A DNA stretch of 64,000 nt from the NCBI GenBank assembly GCA_038883475.1, contig JAVZMA010000001.1:85201-149200 (forward strand). Reading direction: 5' to 3'. Below are positions 7,253 through 15,621 of this stretch, in pieces. Within the stretch, counting starts at the first letter, position 1; each line of letters starts with the position of its first letter. This DNA comes from JAVZLH01 sp038883475. Lineage in GTDB: Archaea; Thermoproteota; Bathyarchaeia; Bathyarchaeales; Bathycorpusculaceae. A model generated the notes under the pieces. The model saw nothing but the letters and a program-made list of their open reading frames with translations, was not told the DNA's origin and did no database searches. A program made the translations under genes and the position numbers.

Positions 7253-8629
7253 TTATACAACAACTATTACTGTAATGTCATTAACGTTTGTTCCAGTGGG
7301 TCCAGTAAAAATCAAGTCGCCTAAATTCGCGAAGAACTTGTAGGAGTTGTTTTCAGCCAAAAACTCTTGTGGAGTTAATCCCGCTTTATTTGCCCTCACT
7401 AAGGTTTTTCCGTCAACCATTGCTCCAGCAGCATCTGTTGGTCCGTCAACGCCGTCCGTGCTTAACGAAGCCAAAACAACGCCGTCCATCCCCTCCAGTT
7501 TTAATGCGGCTGCCAACGCTAATTCTTGGTTTCTTCCGCCAACGCCTTTTCCAGTAACGGTTACCGTTGTTTCTCCGCCCGCTACGATTCCAGCAGGTTT
7601 TGGAATAGGGTTTCCGTACAAGAAGGTTTCATGGGCTATTGTGGCAAGCATTGTTCCAATGTGTCGAGCTTCGCCCTCCATGGTTGTTGTCAGCAGAAGC
7701 GTGTTTAAACAATCCCTTTTAAGTTGTTTGCATGCTGCTAAGCTTGCAAACCTATTATTTCCAACAACTACATTGAAGACTTTTTTGAAAGTTTCATCTG
7801 AAGCCTTCGGAGTTTCGGGAATTTTCCCCGCTTCGCCGTCCAGCAAAACCTTTTTGATTGTTGCTGGGGTTTTGTCCCATAAACCATAATTCTTCAGAAT
7901 TTTTATGGCGTCGCTGAATGTTGTTGAGTCTGGAACTGTTGGTCCAGAAGCGATGAAATCCAGCGGGTCGCCCACAACATCTGAAAGGATTAGGTTTAAT
8001 ATTGTTGCTGGATGAGCCTTTTTTGCAAGCCAGCCGCCCTTGAAATCTGAAATATGCTTTCTAACGGTGTTTATCTCCTTTATTGTTGCTCCACACTTGA
8101 GTAAGGCATTGGTGATTTCTCTTTTGTCGCTTAGTGAGATTTCGCCTCGGGGAAGAGGCATAAGACTTGAACCCCCGCCTGAAATTAGGCATATGATTAA
8201 GTCGTTTTCCCCTGCTTTTTCAGCTATTTCAAGCATACGCCGTGTTCCTTCCACTCCAGCCTCATCTGGAACTGGATGGCTTGCACCGTGAATTTCTATA
8301 ATTTCGGTCTTATGCTCGCTGCCATGTGGAACGTTGACAATTCCAGCCGTTATATGTTTAGCCAAAACTTTTTCTAAGGCTTCTGCCATTGCGCCGCTGG
8401 CTTTTCCGCCACCTATAACATAAATGTTCTTAAACTTTTTTAAATCAAACTCATGCCCATTCACAAGAAGCTTCGAGCCTTTTAGCAGAACCCTAGATTT
8501 TATTATTTGTTTTGGGTCAACAGCCCTCAAGGCGTATTCAAAACTGTTTAGGGCTATGGCTCTAGCTTTTCGGTTGAGGCTAGTTTCACCATTTTCTATG
8601 AGTTTTTCTTTGTTCTTTATAGTTATCAT
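7253..8629 (-). CDS. Glycerate 2-kinase (MOFRL/DUF4147 family)
   Basis: The enzyme phosphorylates D-glycerate to 2-phosphoglycerate, feeding glycolysis. The N-terminal Rossmann-like domain has IYVIGGGKASGAMAEALE, the hinge has CLISGGGSSLMPLPRGEI, and the C-terminal MOFRL domain has GGETTVTVTGKGVGGRNQELA and ASLSTDGVDGPTDAAGA. The start at 8629 (MITIKNKEKL) is preferred; an ATG at 8692 would add 21 hydrophobic residues atypical of the family and lie close to the divergent gene. It faces a glyoxylate/hydroxypyruvate reductase gene, and the two catalyse consecutive steps. Confidence 0.9.
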   Translation of the reverse strand: MITIKNKEKLIENGETSLNRKARAIALNSFEYALRAVDPKQIIKSRVLLKGSKLLVNGHEFDLKKFKNIYVIGGGKASGAMAEALEKVLAKHITAGIVNVPHGSEHKTEIIEIHGASHPVPDEAGVEGTRRMLEIAEKAGENDLIICLISGGGSSLMPLPRGEISLSDKREITNALLKCGATIKEINTVRKHISDFKGGWLAKKAHPATILNLILSDVVGDPLDFIASGPTVPDSTTFSDAIKILKNYGLWDKTPATIKKVLLDGEAGKIPETPKASDETFKKVFNVVVGNNRFASLAACKQLKRDCLNTLLLTTTMEGEARHIGTMLATIAHETFLYGNPIPKPAGIVAGGETTVTVTGKGVGGRNQELALAAALKLEGMDGVVLASLSTDGVDGPTDAAGAMVDGKTLVRANKAGLTPQEFLAENNSYKFFANLGDLIFTGPTGTNVNDITVIVVV

Positions 8630-8708
8630 CGGGATACCCAAACTTATGCGTAACTGTAATAAGTCACCGCTAATAAAGAATTCCGAAAACATTGCCGGAA
8701 GGAGTCGT

Positions 8709-9710
8709 ATGGCAAAACCGAAAGTCTATGTCACGCGGGAGCTTCCAGAAAGAGGCTTAAAAATAATAAGGGAACATTTTGACGCCGAAGTCTGGAAAGA
8801 GTATGCGCCACCACCAAAGAAAGTTATAATTGAAAAAGCTAGGAACGTTGACGCTCTTGCCACGCTTTTGTCTGACAAGATTGACGCTGAGGTTTTTGAC
8901 GCCGCGCCAAAACTGAAAATTGTTGCGCAGATGGCTGTGGGCTTCGACAACATTGACGTGCAAGAAGCAACCAAAAGAGGAATCTACGTGACAAACACCC
9001 CAGAAGTTTTAACAGACACAACAGCAGACTTCGCATGGGCTTTGCTGATGGCTGTGGCACGGCGGGTTGTTGAAGCAGACAAATACGTGCGTAGTGGTCA
9101 ATGGAAGGTTGGTTGGCATCCAAGCATGTTGTTGGGCAGGGATGTTCACGGCGCAACAATAGGCATCGTTGGTGCTGGAAGAATTGGCTATGCAGTGGCG
9201 AAAAGGGCTAGTGGTTTCAACATGAAAATCTTGTATTACGATGTGATTCCAAGACCAGAGATGGAAAAGGAGTTAAACGCTAAACGCGTTGACTTGGACA
9301 CGCTCTTAAAGGAAGCAGACTTCGTCAGCATCCACGTTCCGTTAATGAAGGAAACATATCACCTAATAAACGCGGAAAAACTTAGACTTATGAAGAAAAC
9401 AGCCTATCTCATAAACAACGCGCGAGGTCCAATCGTCGACGAGAAAGCCCTCTACGAAGCTTTGAAGGAAGGGAGAATAGCTGGCGCTGGGCTTGATGTT
9501 TTCGAGCAAGAGCCAACACCAGTTGATAACCCGCTTTTGAAACTTGACAATGTCGTCGTCGCGCCACATATCTCCAGTGCAAGTTACGAAACAAGGTCAA
9601 AGATGGCTGAAATGGTTGCAGAAAACCTTGTCGCGTTCTTTGAGGGGCGAAAGCCGCCGAACCTTGTAAATCCAGAAGTAATGAAAGTTCGACCATTACC
9701 AAAACCCTAG
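8709..9710 (+). CDS. gyaR: Glyoxylate/hydroxypyruvate reductase (D-2-hydroxyacid dehydrogenase)
   Basis: This NAD(P)H-dependent enzyme reduces glyoxylate to glycolate or hydroxypyruvate to D-glycerate. The N-terminus (PKVYVTRELPERGLKII) is typical of archaeal GyaR. The nucleotide-binding motif is GIVGAGRIGYAVAKR. The catalytic Arg-Glu-His set lies in NNARGPIVDE, VFEQEPTPVDNP and APHISSAS. The 333-residue length matches. The ATG at 8709 follows GGAAGGAG; the frame extends further upstream, but that part is antisense to glycerate kinase and not family-like. It is followed by an aminotransferase gene. Confidence 0.9.
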   Translation: MAKPKVYVTRELPERGLKIIREHFDAEVWKEYAPPPKKVIIEKARNVDALATLLSDKIDAEVFDAAPKLKIVAQMAVGFDNIDVQEATKRGIYVTNTPEVLTDTTADFAWALLMAVARRVVEADKYVRSGQWKVGWHPSMLLGRDVHGATIGIVGAGRIGYAVAKRASGFNMKILYYDVIPRPEMEKELNAKRVDLDTLLKEADFVSIHVPLMKETYHLINAEKLRLMKKTAYLINNARGPIVDEKALYEALKEGRIAGAGLDVFEQEPTPVDNPLLKLDNVVVAPHISSASYETRSKMAEMVAENLVAFFEGRKPPNLVNPEVMKVRPLPKP

Positions 9711-9781
9711 TAATTTTTACAATAAATTTGCTATAACAGTTAAATATGCCAAAATTTGTCTATAATTGAGCTTTCCGATAG

Positions 9782-10963
9782 GTGGTCTCATTGGGCGACA
9801 TCTTCGCAAAAAGAATGAGCGTGCTTGGAACAGAAACAGCCTTTGAAGTCCTTGCAAAAGCCAAGGCGCTTGAAAAACAAGGAAAAAGCATCATACACTT
9901 GGAAATCGGTGAGCCAGATTTTGACACGCCGAAAAACATTAAAGACGCAGCGGTGAAAGCCCTCTATGCCGGATACACCCACTACGTTCCAGCCGCGGGG
10001 ATTCCAGAGCTTAGAGAAGCAATTGCCGAATACATTTCAAAAACTAGAAGAATAGATGTTGACCCTGAAGAGGTTGTGGTGACTCCTGGCGCGAAACCAA
10101 TAATGTTCTTCGCCATACTCGCATTGGTAAACCCTGGCGACGAAGTTATGTACCCAAACCCTGGCTTCCCAATATACGAATCTCTAATAAACTTTGTCGA
10201 CGCCAAACCAGTTCCTATACCGCTGAAAGAAGAAAACGACTTCAGAATGGACCCAGAATACGTTAAGAAAAAAATAACGAAGAAAACAAAAATGATTATT
10301 TTGAATTCGCCTGAAAACCCCACGGGAGGCGTTTTAACCAAAGAAGACTTGAAAGTTATTGCCGACTGCATCGCGAAAAGGGACGATGTCTTCGTGCTTT
10401 CAGACGAGGTTTACAGCAGAATAATCTATGAAGGCGAAAACGAAAGCATAGCGTCGCTTCCGGGAATGAAAGACAAAACAATAATTTTGGATGGCTTTTC
10501 GAAAACCTACGCCATGACTGGTTGGAGACTTGGCTACGGTGTTATGCGCAAAGACCTAGCCCAAAAAATGGCTCAACTCATGGTAAATTCCAACTCTTGC
10601 ACATGCACCTTCATACAAATGGCTGGCGTAGAAGCTTTGAAGGGACCGCAGAAAGAAGTGGACAAAATGGTTGCAGAATTCAAGAGAAGGCGAGAAGTCA
10701 TAGTTGACGGCTTAAACAAGATTAAGGGCATAACATGCAAGAAACCGCGCGGAGCCTTCTACGTTTTCCCAAACATAACTGGAACAGGGATGGACTGCCG
10801 CAAACTAGGAGAGTACTTGCTTAATGAAGCGGGCGTAGCCGTCTTGCCAGGGACATCTTTTGGGCAGTATGGCGAAGGCTATCTGCGTATATCCTTTGCA
10901 AACTCTGTTGAAAACATCAAGAAGGCGTTAGAGCGAATAGACGAAGCTCTCAAAAAGCTGTAA
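9782..10963 (+). CDS. Class I/II pyridoxal-phosphate aminotransferase
   Basis: The protein is a fold-type I aminotransferase of the AspC-like group. It has LEIGEPDFDTP and YTHYVPAAGIPELREAIA at the N-terminus, NSPENPTGGVL in the core, SDEVYS, and the PLP lysine in GFSKTYAMTGWRLGY. The conserved arginine for the substrate carboxylate is in YLRISFANS. The GTG at 9782 or the TTG at 9791 could be the start; an AGGTGG sequence at 9780-9785 favours TTG. Lying after the reductase and near glycerate kinase, it could supply or use hydroxypyruvate or glyoxylate (serine or alanine metabolism), but specificity cannot be read from the sequence. Confidence 0.88.
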   Translation: MVSLGDIFAKRMSVLGTETAFEVLAKAKALEKQGKSIIHLEIGEPDFDTPKNIKDAAVKALYAGYTHYVPAAGIPELREAIAEYISKTRRIDVDPEEVVVTPGAKPIMFFAILALVNPGDEVMYPNPGFPIYESLINFVDAKPVPIPLKEENDFRMDPEYVKKKITKKTKMIILNSPENPTGGVLTKEDLKVIADCIAKRDDVFVLSDEVYSRIIYEGENESIASLPGMKDKTIILDGFSKTYAMTGWRLGYGVMRKDLAQKMAQLMVNSNSCTCTFIQMAGVEALKGPQKEVDKMVAEFKRRREVIVDGLNKIKGITCKKPRGAFYVFPNITGTGMDCRKLGEYLLNEAGVAVLPGTSFGQYGEGYLRISFANSVENIKKALERIDEALKKL

Positions 10964-10976
10964 ATTTTCTCCCTTT

Positions 10977-11363
10977 CTAACTTTCTGTTTTTTCTCCAGT
11001 TAACGTTTCAACTATGTCAGAGGCTATTTGCACCAAATTATCAGCTTGCTTCATCATTTTTTCTCCATCTATTTCCTCCAGCTGCGCCAGTTGCTGCACC
11101 ATTTCTTCGATTTCCAATAAAAACCTTAAAATAGGGTCTGTTATGGCTTGTTCTTGAGTTTTTTCGTAGGCTTCTCTTATGACGATTTCGATGAAGGCTG
11201 GTTCTCCGAGGCTGTAGTATATGGCGTTTCGTGCCTTTCTGATAGCTTCTATAATTAGGCTCGGAGCCATGTAGGGCATTCTTCTTGCTGCTTCAAGCTC
11301 GGACTTTGCTTCGCGCAAATATCTGAGCGCCCAACCTTTCCTGTAGTTGTCCATCATCGCCAT
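10977..11363 (-). CDS. Helical protein, possibly HEPN-like
   Basis: This 128-residue all-alpha protein is not firmly recognised. The N-terminal helix pair (RYLREAKSELEAARRMP followed by LIIEAIRKARNAIYYSLG) resembles HEPN domains in its spacing of helices, but the catalytic Rx4-6H motif of HEPN nucleases is not evident. The C-terminal half is Gln/Glu-rich helix. It is 46 bases downstream of the S17e gene on the same strand and may be co-transcribed with it. Confidence 0.55.
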   Translation of the reverse strand: MAMMDNYRKGWALRYLREAKSELEAARRMPYMAPSLIIEAIRKARNAIYYSLGEPAFIEIVIREAYEKTQEQAITDPILRFLLEIEEMVQQLAQLEEIDGEKMMKQADNLVQIASDIVETLTGEKTES

Positions 11364-11409
11364 CGCCTCTTTGACGCCTTTAACAAAATGTTAAATGGTT
11401 CTAATAAAG

Positions 11410-11634
11410 TTACTCACCTTCTTGTGCTGTTTCGCCTGAAAAGGCGGTTTGCATTCCGCCAAAGATATGTGTGATGTATCCGGCTATCTGGTTTCTAACC
11501 TTCGGAGTTGCGCCTTGCACGAGCTTGTTCACCATTTGTTTGTTTTTTTCAAAATCGTTAGAGAATCTGTCGGGAAAGCGTCTAATAAGCTCCTTAGCTA
11601 CTCGTTTGATTTGCTCCGTCCGCACGTTTCCCAA
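11410..11634 (-). CDS. rps17e: Small-subunit ribosomal protein S17e
   Basis: S17e is an archaeal/eukaryotic ribosomal protein. The sequence GNVRTEQIKRVAKELIRRFP, followed by FSNDFEKNKQMV and KVRNQIAGYIT, matches the family along its whole length. The TTG at 11634 was chosen because it gives the usual MGNVRT start; an ATG at 11658 would add eight residues. The C-terminus runs about 12 residues past the conserved core (FGGMQTAFSGETAQEGE). Confidence 0.9.
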   Translation of the reverse strand: MGNVRTEQIKRVAKELIRRFPDRFSNDFEKNKQMVNKLVQGATPKVRNQIAGYITHIFGGMQTAFSGETAQEGE

Positions 11635-11698
11635 ACTCGCACGCCCACTAACCCTCATCTGGTTAAAGATGCAATGATGCAGACCTTCAATAAAAAGG

Positions 11699-12499
11699 TT
11701 AATTTAACTTTATCCCAAAAAAATCCTCAAAATTTTTGGTTATTCGTTCTGAAACGTCAATTTCACTCATTTTTTTGACGTCAGCTATGGCTTTAACAAC
11801 TATTGGAATAAACGCGGGCGTGGTCATTTTCCCGTCAAAAGGCTTTTTCCAGTAGCGCACCGGCCCATCAGTCTCCGTTAACAAGTTTTCCAACGGTATT
11901 CGCCTAACAACTTCACGTATGCCGTTGGAGTAGGCTACGGGCGGGCCTTCAGTTATGTAATAGCCATTTTCCACAGCTTTTGACAAGGCGCTTATTGGGT
12001 TGCTGAACCAGTGTAACAGCACCTTTTTAACGTTGTAAGAGGGAAGCATCTCAACAATTTGCGCCGTGGTGCCTCTTGAGTGAATTATGGCTGGCAAGCC
12101 AAGCTTTTCAGCTAATCTTAACATTTCGTTGAAAACCATAATCTGCTTATCCCAAACATCTGTGTACTTGTAATCCAAACCAACTTCGCCTATGGCTACA
12201 ACTGCCTTATTCTGTTTCTGCTCTAAAATCAACTTCAAAGTTTTTTGGAGTTCGCTTTCTTCCAAGGCTTTGACGTTCCATGGATGAATTCCTAAAGCGG
12301 CGTAAACAGTTCCTTGGAACCGCTCAGCAAGCTTTAAACTGTCCATACATGTTTCAAAGTTCATGGAGTTCGAAACCAAAGCAACGACATTAAAGTTTTT
12401 CGCTTCTGCAATTAAATCGTCAATTTTATCCATATATTCTTGGTCGGACAAGTGCACATGCGCGTCGACGAACTTCATGTCTACATCACTTATGAGCAT
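11699..12499 (-). CDS. TatD-family metal-dependent hydrolase
   Basis: TatD proteins are TIM-barrel phosphoesterases, several with DNase activity. The metal ligands are all visible: DAHVHL, GEVGLDYKY, IIHSRG, LLHWFS and the aspartate in TETDGPVRYW. Length 266 is normal. Translation could begin at ATG 12499 or at ATG 12478, the latter giving the family-like start MKFVDAHVHL. The gene is upstream of S17e on the same strand, separated by 40 bases. Confidence 0.9.
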   Translation of the reverse strand: MLISDVDMKFVDAHVHLSDQEYMDKIDDLIAEAKNFNVVALVSNSMNFETCMDSLKLAERFQGTVYAALGIHPWNVKALEESELQKTLKLILEQKQNKAVVAIGEVGLDYKYTDVWDKQIMVFNEMLRLAEKLGLPAIIHSRGTTAQIVEMLPSYNVKKVLLHWFSNPISALSKAVENGYYITEGPPVAYSNGIREVVRRIPLENLLTETDGPVRYWKKPFDGKMTTPAFIPIVVKAIADVKKMSEIDVSERITKNFEDFFGIKLN

Positions 12500-12600
12500 A
12501 GAACACCATCTTTCATGCTTTTATAATTTCCCTCCTAAATCAGCGTCGTTTTAGATGCAATTTTGGAATGAGAGGAAATCAGTAGGATTTCAACAATAAA

Positions 12601-12611
12601 CGTTAAATATT
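12601..12611 (+). promoter_or_regulatory. Candidate histone promoter (TATA element)
   Basis: The TTAAATAT element here lies about 40 bases before the histone ATG, which allows a transcription start near 12630 and a short leader carrying the GGAGG sequence at 12636-12640. A second AT-rich element at 12613-12622 is too close to the start codon to fit a leader with that Shine-Dalgarno sequence. Confidence 0.4.
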
Positions 12612-12647
12612 GCTTTAAATAGAAAAAAGGGCTACGGAGGAATCTTT

Positions 12648-12869
12648 ATGGCTGATTTAGAGTTAGCTGTTGCTCCTATGCATAGAATATGTAAAAAGGC
12701 GGGAGCCGACAGAGTAAGCGAAGCAGCGGCAAAGGAATTAGCCAAGGCATTAGAAGAAGTTGGCGTTAAAATTGCAAAAGAAGCCTTGGACTTCGCAATG
12801 CACGCTGGAAGAAAAACCATAAAAGCTGAAGACATTGAGATTGCCGCGAAAAAGGTTATGGGCAAATAG
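12648..12869 (+). CDS. Archaeal histone
   Basis: This 73-residue protein is a single histone fold that dimerises and wraps DNA. The three helices are recognisable: an N-terminal MHRICKKAGADRVSEAA, the long central helix (ELAKALEEVGVKIAKEALDF), and KTIKAEDIEIAAKKVMGK at the C-terminus. There is no N- or C-terminal tail beyond a short leader peptide segment. It is monocistronic, with its own promoter-like element and GGAGG Shine-Dalgarno sequence. A CCTCCTTTTTT tract follows the stop at 12884-12894 and may end transcription. Confidence 0.94.
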   Translation: MADLELAVAPMHRICKKAGADRVSEAAAKELAKALEEVGVKIAKEALDFAMHAGRKTIKAEDIEIAAKKVMGK

Positions 12870-12898
12870 CCTCTTTCTAGTTTCCCTCCTTTTTTGAA

Positions 12899-13663
12899 TC
12901 ACCTAATTTTCTCTGATGAATCCCAAAGATACTGGAAGTAGTCTCTCGCAAACTTAACCAAACCAGCATGATTACTCCAGATAACAAGACTAGGTTTTTC
13001 TTCTCCGAGAAAAAGCATAGCTTCCTTTTCGTCTACGATTATGCCTCCGCCAAACATCTGGTCTCTAACTCGTAACTCGCCAGCACTGGCAAACGCCTCT
13101 AATTCGCTCCAACTCTCAAGTTCGCCGGCAACCATCAACTTTACATTTGCATGAGCTTTCTGTAAACTTTCCAGAAAAATCGGGGCTGTGGCTACCGAGT
13201 TCTTTACAAACTGCGGCAAAGCAATCATTATTTCTTTTCTGGCTTTTCCGAAAATCTCTTCTAATTTGGCTATTACCCTTTGTTGGCCGTGCAGTATCAG
13301 TATTTCTGGGTGTTCAACAAGCTCGCGTTTCTCGTATAATGGTTGAAGCTCGTTGGCGACTTGTTTTTCCCAACTTTTATACTGCTCTTCCAGCCTATTC
13401 TTCGCGGTGGTTAAAGCTTCAAGAGGGGGTGTTGGATAATATTTGCTTGGTCGCCCTTTCATGCTTTTTATCCAGCCCTTGCTTTTAAGCGAGTTCAAAA
13501 CGGCGTAAACTTTTGAGTATGGCACTTGAGCTTTTTTACTGATTTCTATGGCTGTCATTTGTCCGCTTTCCAGCAGAGCATTGTAAACTTCGATTTCATA
13601 GGTGCTTAAGCCTATCTCGCGTAGAGTTCGCCTAGTTTCTTCTGTTATCGTCAAGCTGAACAC
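12899..13663 (-). CDS. TrmB-family transcriptional regulator
   Basis: The N-terminal winged helix-turn-helix is clear (GLSTYEIEVYNALLESGQ, then AIEISKKAQVPYSKVYAVLNSL and the wing KGRPSKYYPTPP). A coiled linker and a TrmB C-terminal domain follow (ILHGQQRVIAKLEEIFGKA), which in relatives binds sugars or other effectors. The GTG at 13663 was chosen because AAGGTGA lies just upstream; longer forms run into the divergent radical SAM gene. Only about 85 bases separate the two start codons, so it may control itself and the tetraether-synthase-like gene. Confidence 0.88.
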   Translation of the reverse strand: MFSLTITEETRRTLREIGLSTYEIEVYNALLESGQMTAIEISKKAQVPYSKVYAVLNSLKSKGWIKSMKGRPSKYYPTPPLEALTTAKNRLEEQYKSWEKQVANELQPLYEKRELVEHPEILILHGQQRVIAKLEEIFGKARKEIMIALPQFVKNSVATAPIFLESLQKAHANVKLMVAGELESWSELEAFASAGELRVRDQMFGGGIIVDEKEAMLFLGEEKPSLVIWSNHAGLVKFARDYFQYLWDSSEKIR

Positions 13664-13748
13664 CCTAATCACCTTATGAAAAGTGTGGAAACCCTTATTA
13701 TACTCTACCCCTCGACTTTGAAAATATAACCCGTAAAACGTGACCAAC

Positions 13749-15239
13749 ATGCAAGTCATCAAAGAAACAAAGAGCCTATGCCCCGAATGCCTAAAGGTGC
13801 TTAACGCCACAATCTTTGAAGATGATAACAAAGTTTACATAAAGAAGGAATGCCCAGAACACGGCTTTTTCCAAGAACTTTACTGGTCTGATTATGAACA
13901 GTACTTGCGAGCTGAAAAGTTCAGATATGACGGCGAAGGCATGGGCAATCCGCGGACGAAAATCGTTAACGATTGCCCATACGATTGCGGAATATGCCCC
14001 CAACACAAGTCGCACACTGCACTAGCCATAATTGACATTACAAACAGATGCAACCTCAAATGTCCAGTCTGCTTTGCAAACGCCGCCGCAGCCGGATATG
14101 TGTACGAGCCAACAAAAGAAGAAATTGTCGGGATGTTGGAGAACCTTCGCAGAAACGAACCCGTGCCTGCAACAGCCCTCCAATTTTCCGGTGGCGAACC
14201 AACAATTCGCGAGGACTTGTTCGAGCTTATTCGAGAAGCAAAAAAGCTGGGTTTCCGCCATGTTGAGGTTAATACGAATGGCATTCGACTGGCGCAAAGC
14301 GTTGACTATTGTAGAGGCTTGAAAGAGGCTGGCATGAGCACCGTCTACCTGCAATTTGACGGCTTAACACCAGAAGTCTACAAGTTTACAAGGGGATTGG
14401 ATCTTTTAGACGTTAAGTTGAAGGCTATTGAAAACTGCCGCAAAGCAGGAATCCAAAGCATAGTCTTGGTAGTCACGCTCGTCAAGGGAGTGAACGACAG
14501 CCAACTCGGAGACATCATACGCTTCGCAGTTCAAAACTTCGACGTTGTAAGGTGCGTGAACGTTCAACCAGTCTCCCTCTGTGGAAGACTTCCCCAACAA
14601 GAAAGGGAAAAAATGCGCATCACAATCCCCGATTTCATGCGGTTGGTTGAGGAACAGACAAATGGAAAGATAAAGGTTTCAGACTTTTATCCAGTTCCAA
14701 CGGTTGTGCCAGTTTCGAAGGCTGTCGGCGCCTTAAAAAGCAAGCGTTACGTGGAGTTCACGGCGCACCCGCACTGTGGCATGGCAACATACATTTTCAT
14801 TGAAAAGGGCGAAATTGTTCCCATAACCCGCTACGGCAACGTTGACAAGTTCATCGGCACAATGAAAAACGTTTACAAAGACGCGTCAAAGGGCAGCAAA
14901 AACAAAGCCAAATTACGTTTAGCGGGAGCTTTAAGATACATAAAATTCAGCTTTCTCAGAAAACATGTTTGGCGCGTCCTCAAAGAGGGAAGCTACGAAG
15001 CTTTAGGCGACCTACAAAGAAAGTCAATACTGATTTCCTCAATGCACTTCATGGACCCATACAACTTTGACTTAGAAAGAGTTCAAAGATGCGTAATACA
15101 CTACGCGGTTCCAGACGGACGCATAATCCCATTCTGCACCATGAACTCCATCCACCGCCAAGAAATCGAAAAAAAGCTTGGAATTCCAATCAAAGAGTGG
15201 CAAAAGAGGCATAAGGTTGAAATAACCCAGTATGCCTAG
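13749..15239 (+). CDS. tes: Radical SAM enzyme, tetraether lipid synthase (Tes)-like
   Basis: The protein belongs to the MJ0619/Tes group, whose characterised members join the phytanyl tails of archaeol lipids to form tetraethers (GDGTs). The radical SAM cluster is bound by CNLKCPVC. An N-terminal CPECLK...CPEHG pair and the CPYDCGICPQHKSHT motif are characteristic of the group, as are HPHCGMAT and the C-terminal CVIHYAVPDGRIIPFC, likely ligands of further Fe-S clusters. FSGGEPTIRE is the SAM-binding GGE motif. It is about 496 residues from ATG 13749; a GTG at 13740 is also possible. Several related radical SAM paralogues exist, so the exact substrate is inferred. Confidence 0.82.
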   Translation: MQVIKETKSLCPECLKVLNATIFEDDNKVYIKKECPEHGFFQELYWSDYEQYLRAEKFRYDGEGMGNPRTKIVNDCPYDCGICPQHKSHTALAIIDITNRCNLKCPVCFANAAAAGYVYEPTKEEIVGMLENLRRNEPVPATALQFSGGEPTIREDLFELIREAKKLGFRHVEVNTNGIRLAQSVDYCRGLKEAGMSTVYLQFDGLTPEVYKFTRGLDLLDVKLKAIENCRKAGIQSIVLVVTLVKGVNDSQLGDIIRFAVQNFDVVRCVNVQPVSLCGRLPQQEREKMRITIPDFMRLVEEQTNGKIKVSDFYPVPTVVPVSKAVGALKSKRYVEFTAHPHCGMATYIFIEKGEIVPITRYGNVDKFIGTMKNVYKDASKGSKNKAKLRLAGALRYIKFSFLRKHVWRVLKEGSYEALGDLQRKSILISSMHFMDPYNFDLERVQRCVIHYAVPDGRIIPFCTMNSIHRQEIEKKLGIPIKEWQKRHKVEITQYA

Positions 15240-15293
15240 CAAGGAAAACCTAAAGAGTCGCAAAGACTCCTTCATTTAATGAGGCTGGAAGTC

Positions 15294-15617
15294 ATGGGTG
15301 GAAAAAAGAAGCTAAGTCTAAAGCAAATGGAACGTATGCAAGCAAAAAAGGATGAGGAAGAGAAAAAGAAGAAGGAGAAGACAGCAGCACCGCCAAAAGA
15401 GAAAAAACCATCCGGAGTAATTCCCCCAAACCCGAAGGATGGAAAAATCCTTGGCGAATTAAAGAAAATGCATGTTCTAACACCGTATTCTGTGGCTTCG
15501 CGATTTAATATAAGAATAAGCGCGGCGAAAGACTTCCTAGAACAATTAGAAGAAGAGGGAGCAATTCAGCTAGTCTCTGGAAACCACGACATCAAAATAT
15601 ACAAAACTTTAGATTAA
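15294..15617 (+). CDS. rps25e: Small-subunit ribosomal protein S25e
   Basis: S25e is found in eukaryotes and TACK/Asgard archaea. The N-terminus is a basic tail (MGGKKKLSLKQMERMQAKK, then a Lys/Glu-rich run). A winged-helix domain follows (LTPYSVASRFNIRISAAKDF, then LEEEGAIQLVS and HDIKIYKTLD). The ATG at 15294 gives the family start MGGKKK; an upstream ATG at 15279 would add five residues. Its presence argues against a euryarchaeal source. Confidence 0.92.
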   Translation: MGGKKKLSLKQMERMQAKKDEEEKKKKEKTAAPPKEKKPSGVIPPNPKDGKILGELKKMHVLTPYSVASRFNIRISAAKDFLEQLEEEGAIQLVSGNHDIKIYKTLD

Positions 15618-15621
15618 TGCC

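Noticed and set aside
8424..8708. N-terminal extension of the glyoxylate reductase frame
   Set aside because: It is antisense to glycerate kinase and unlike the family; the ATG at 8709 has GGAAGGAG upstream.
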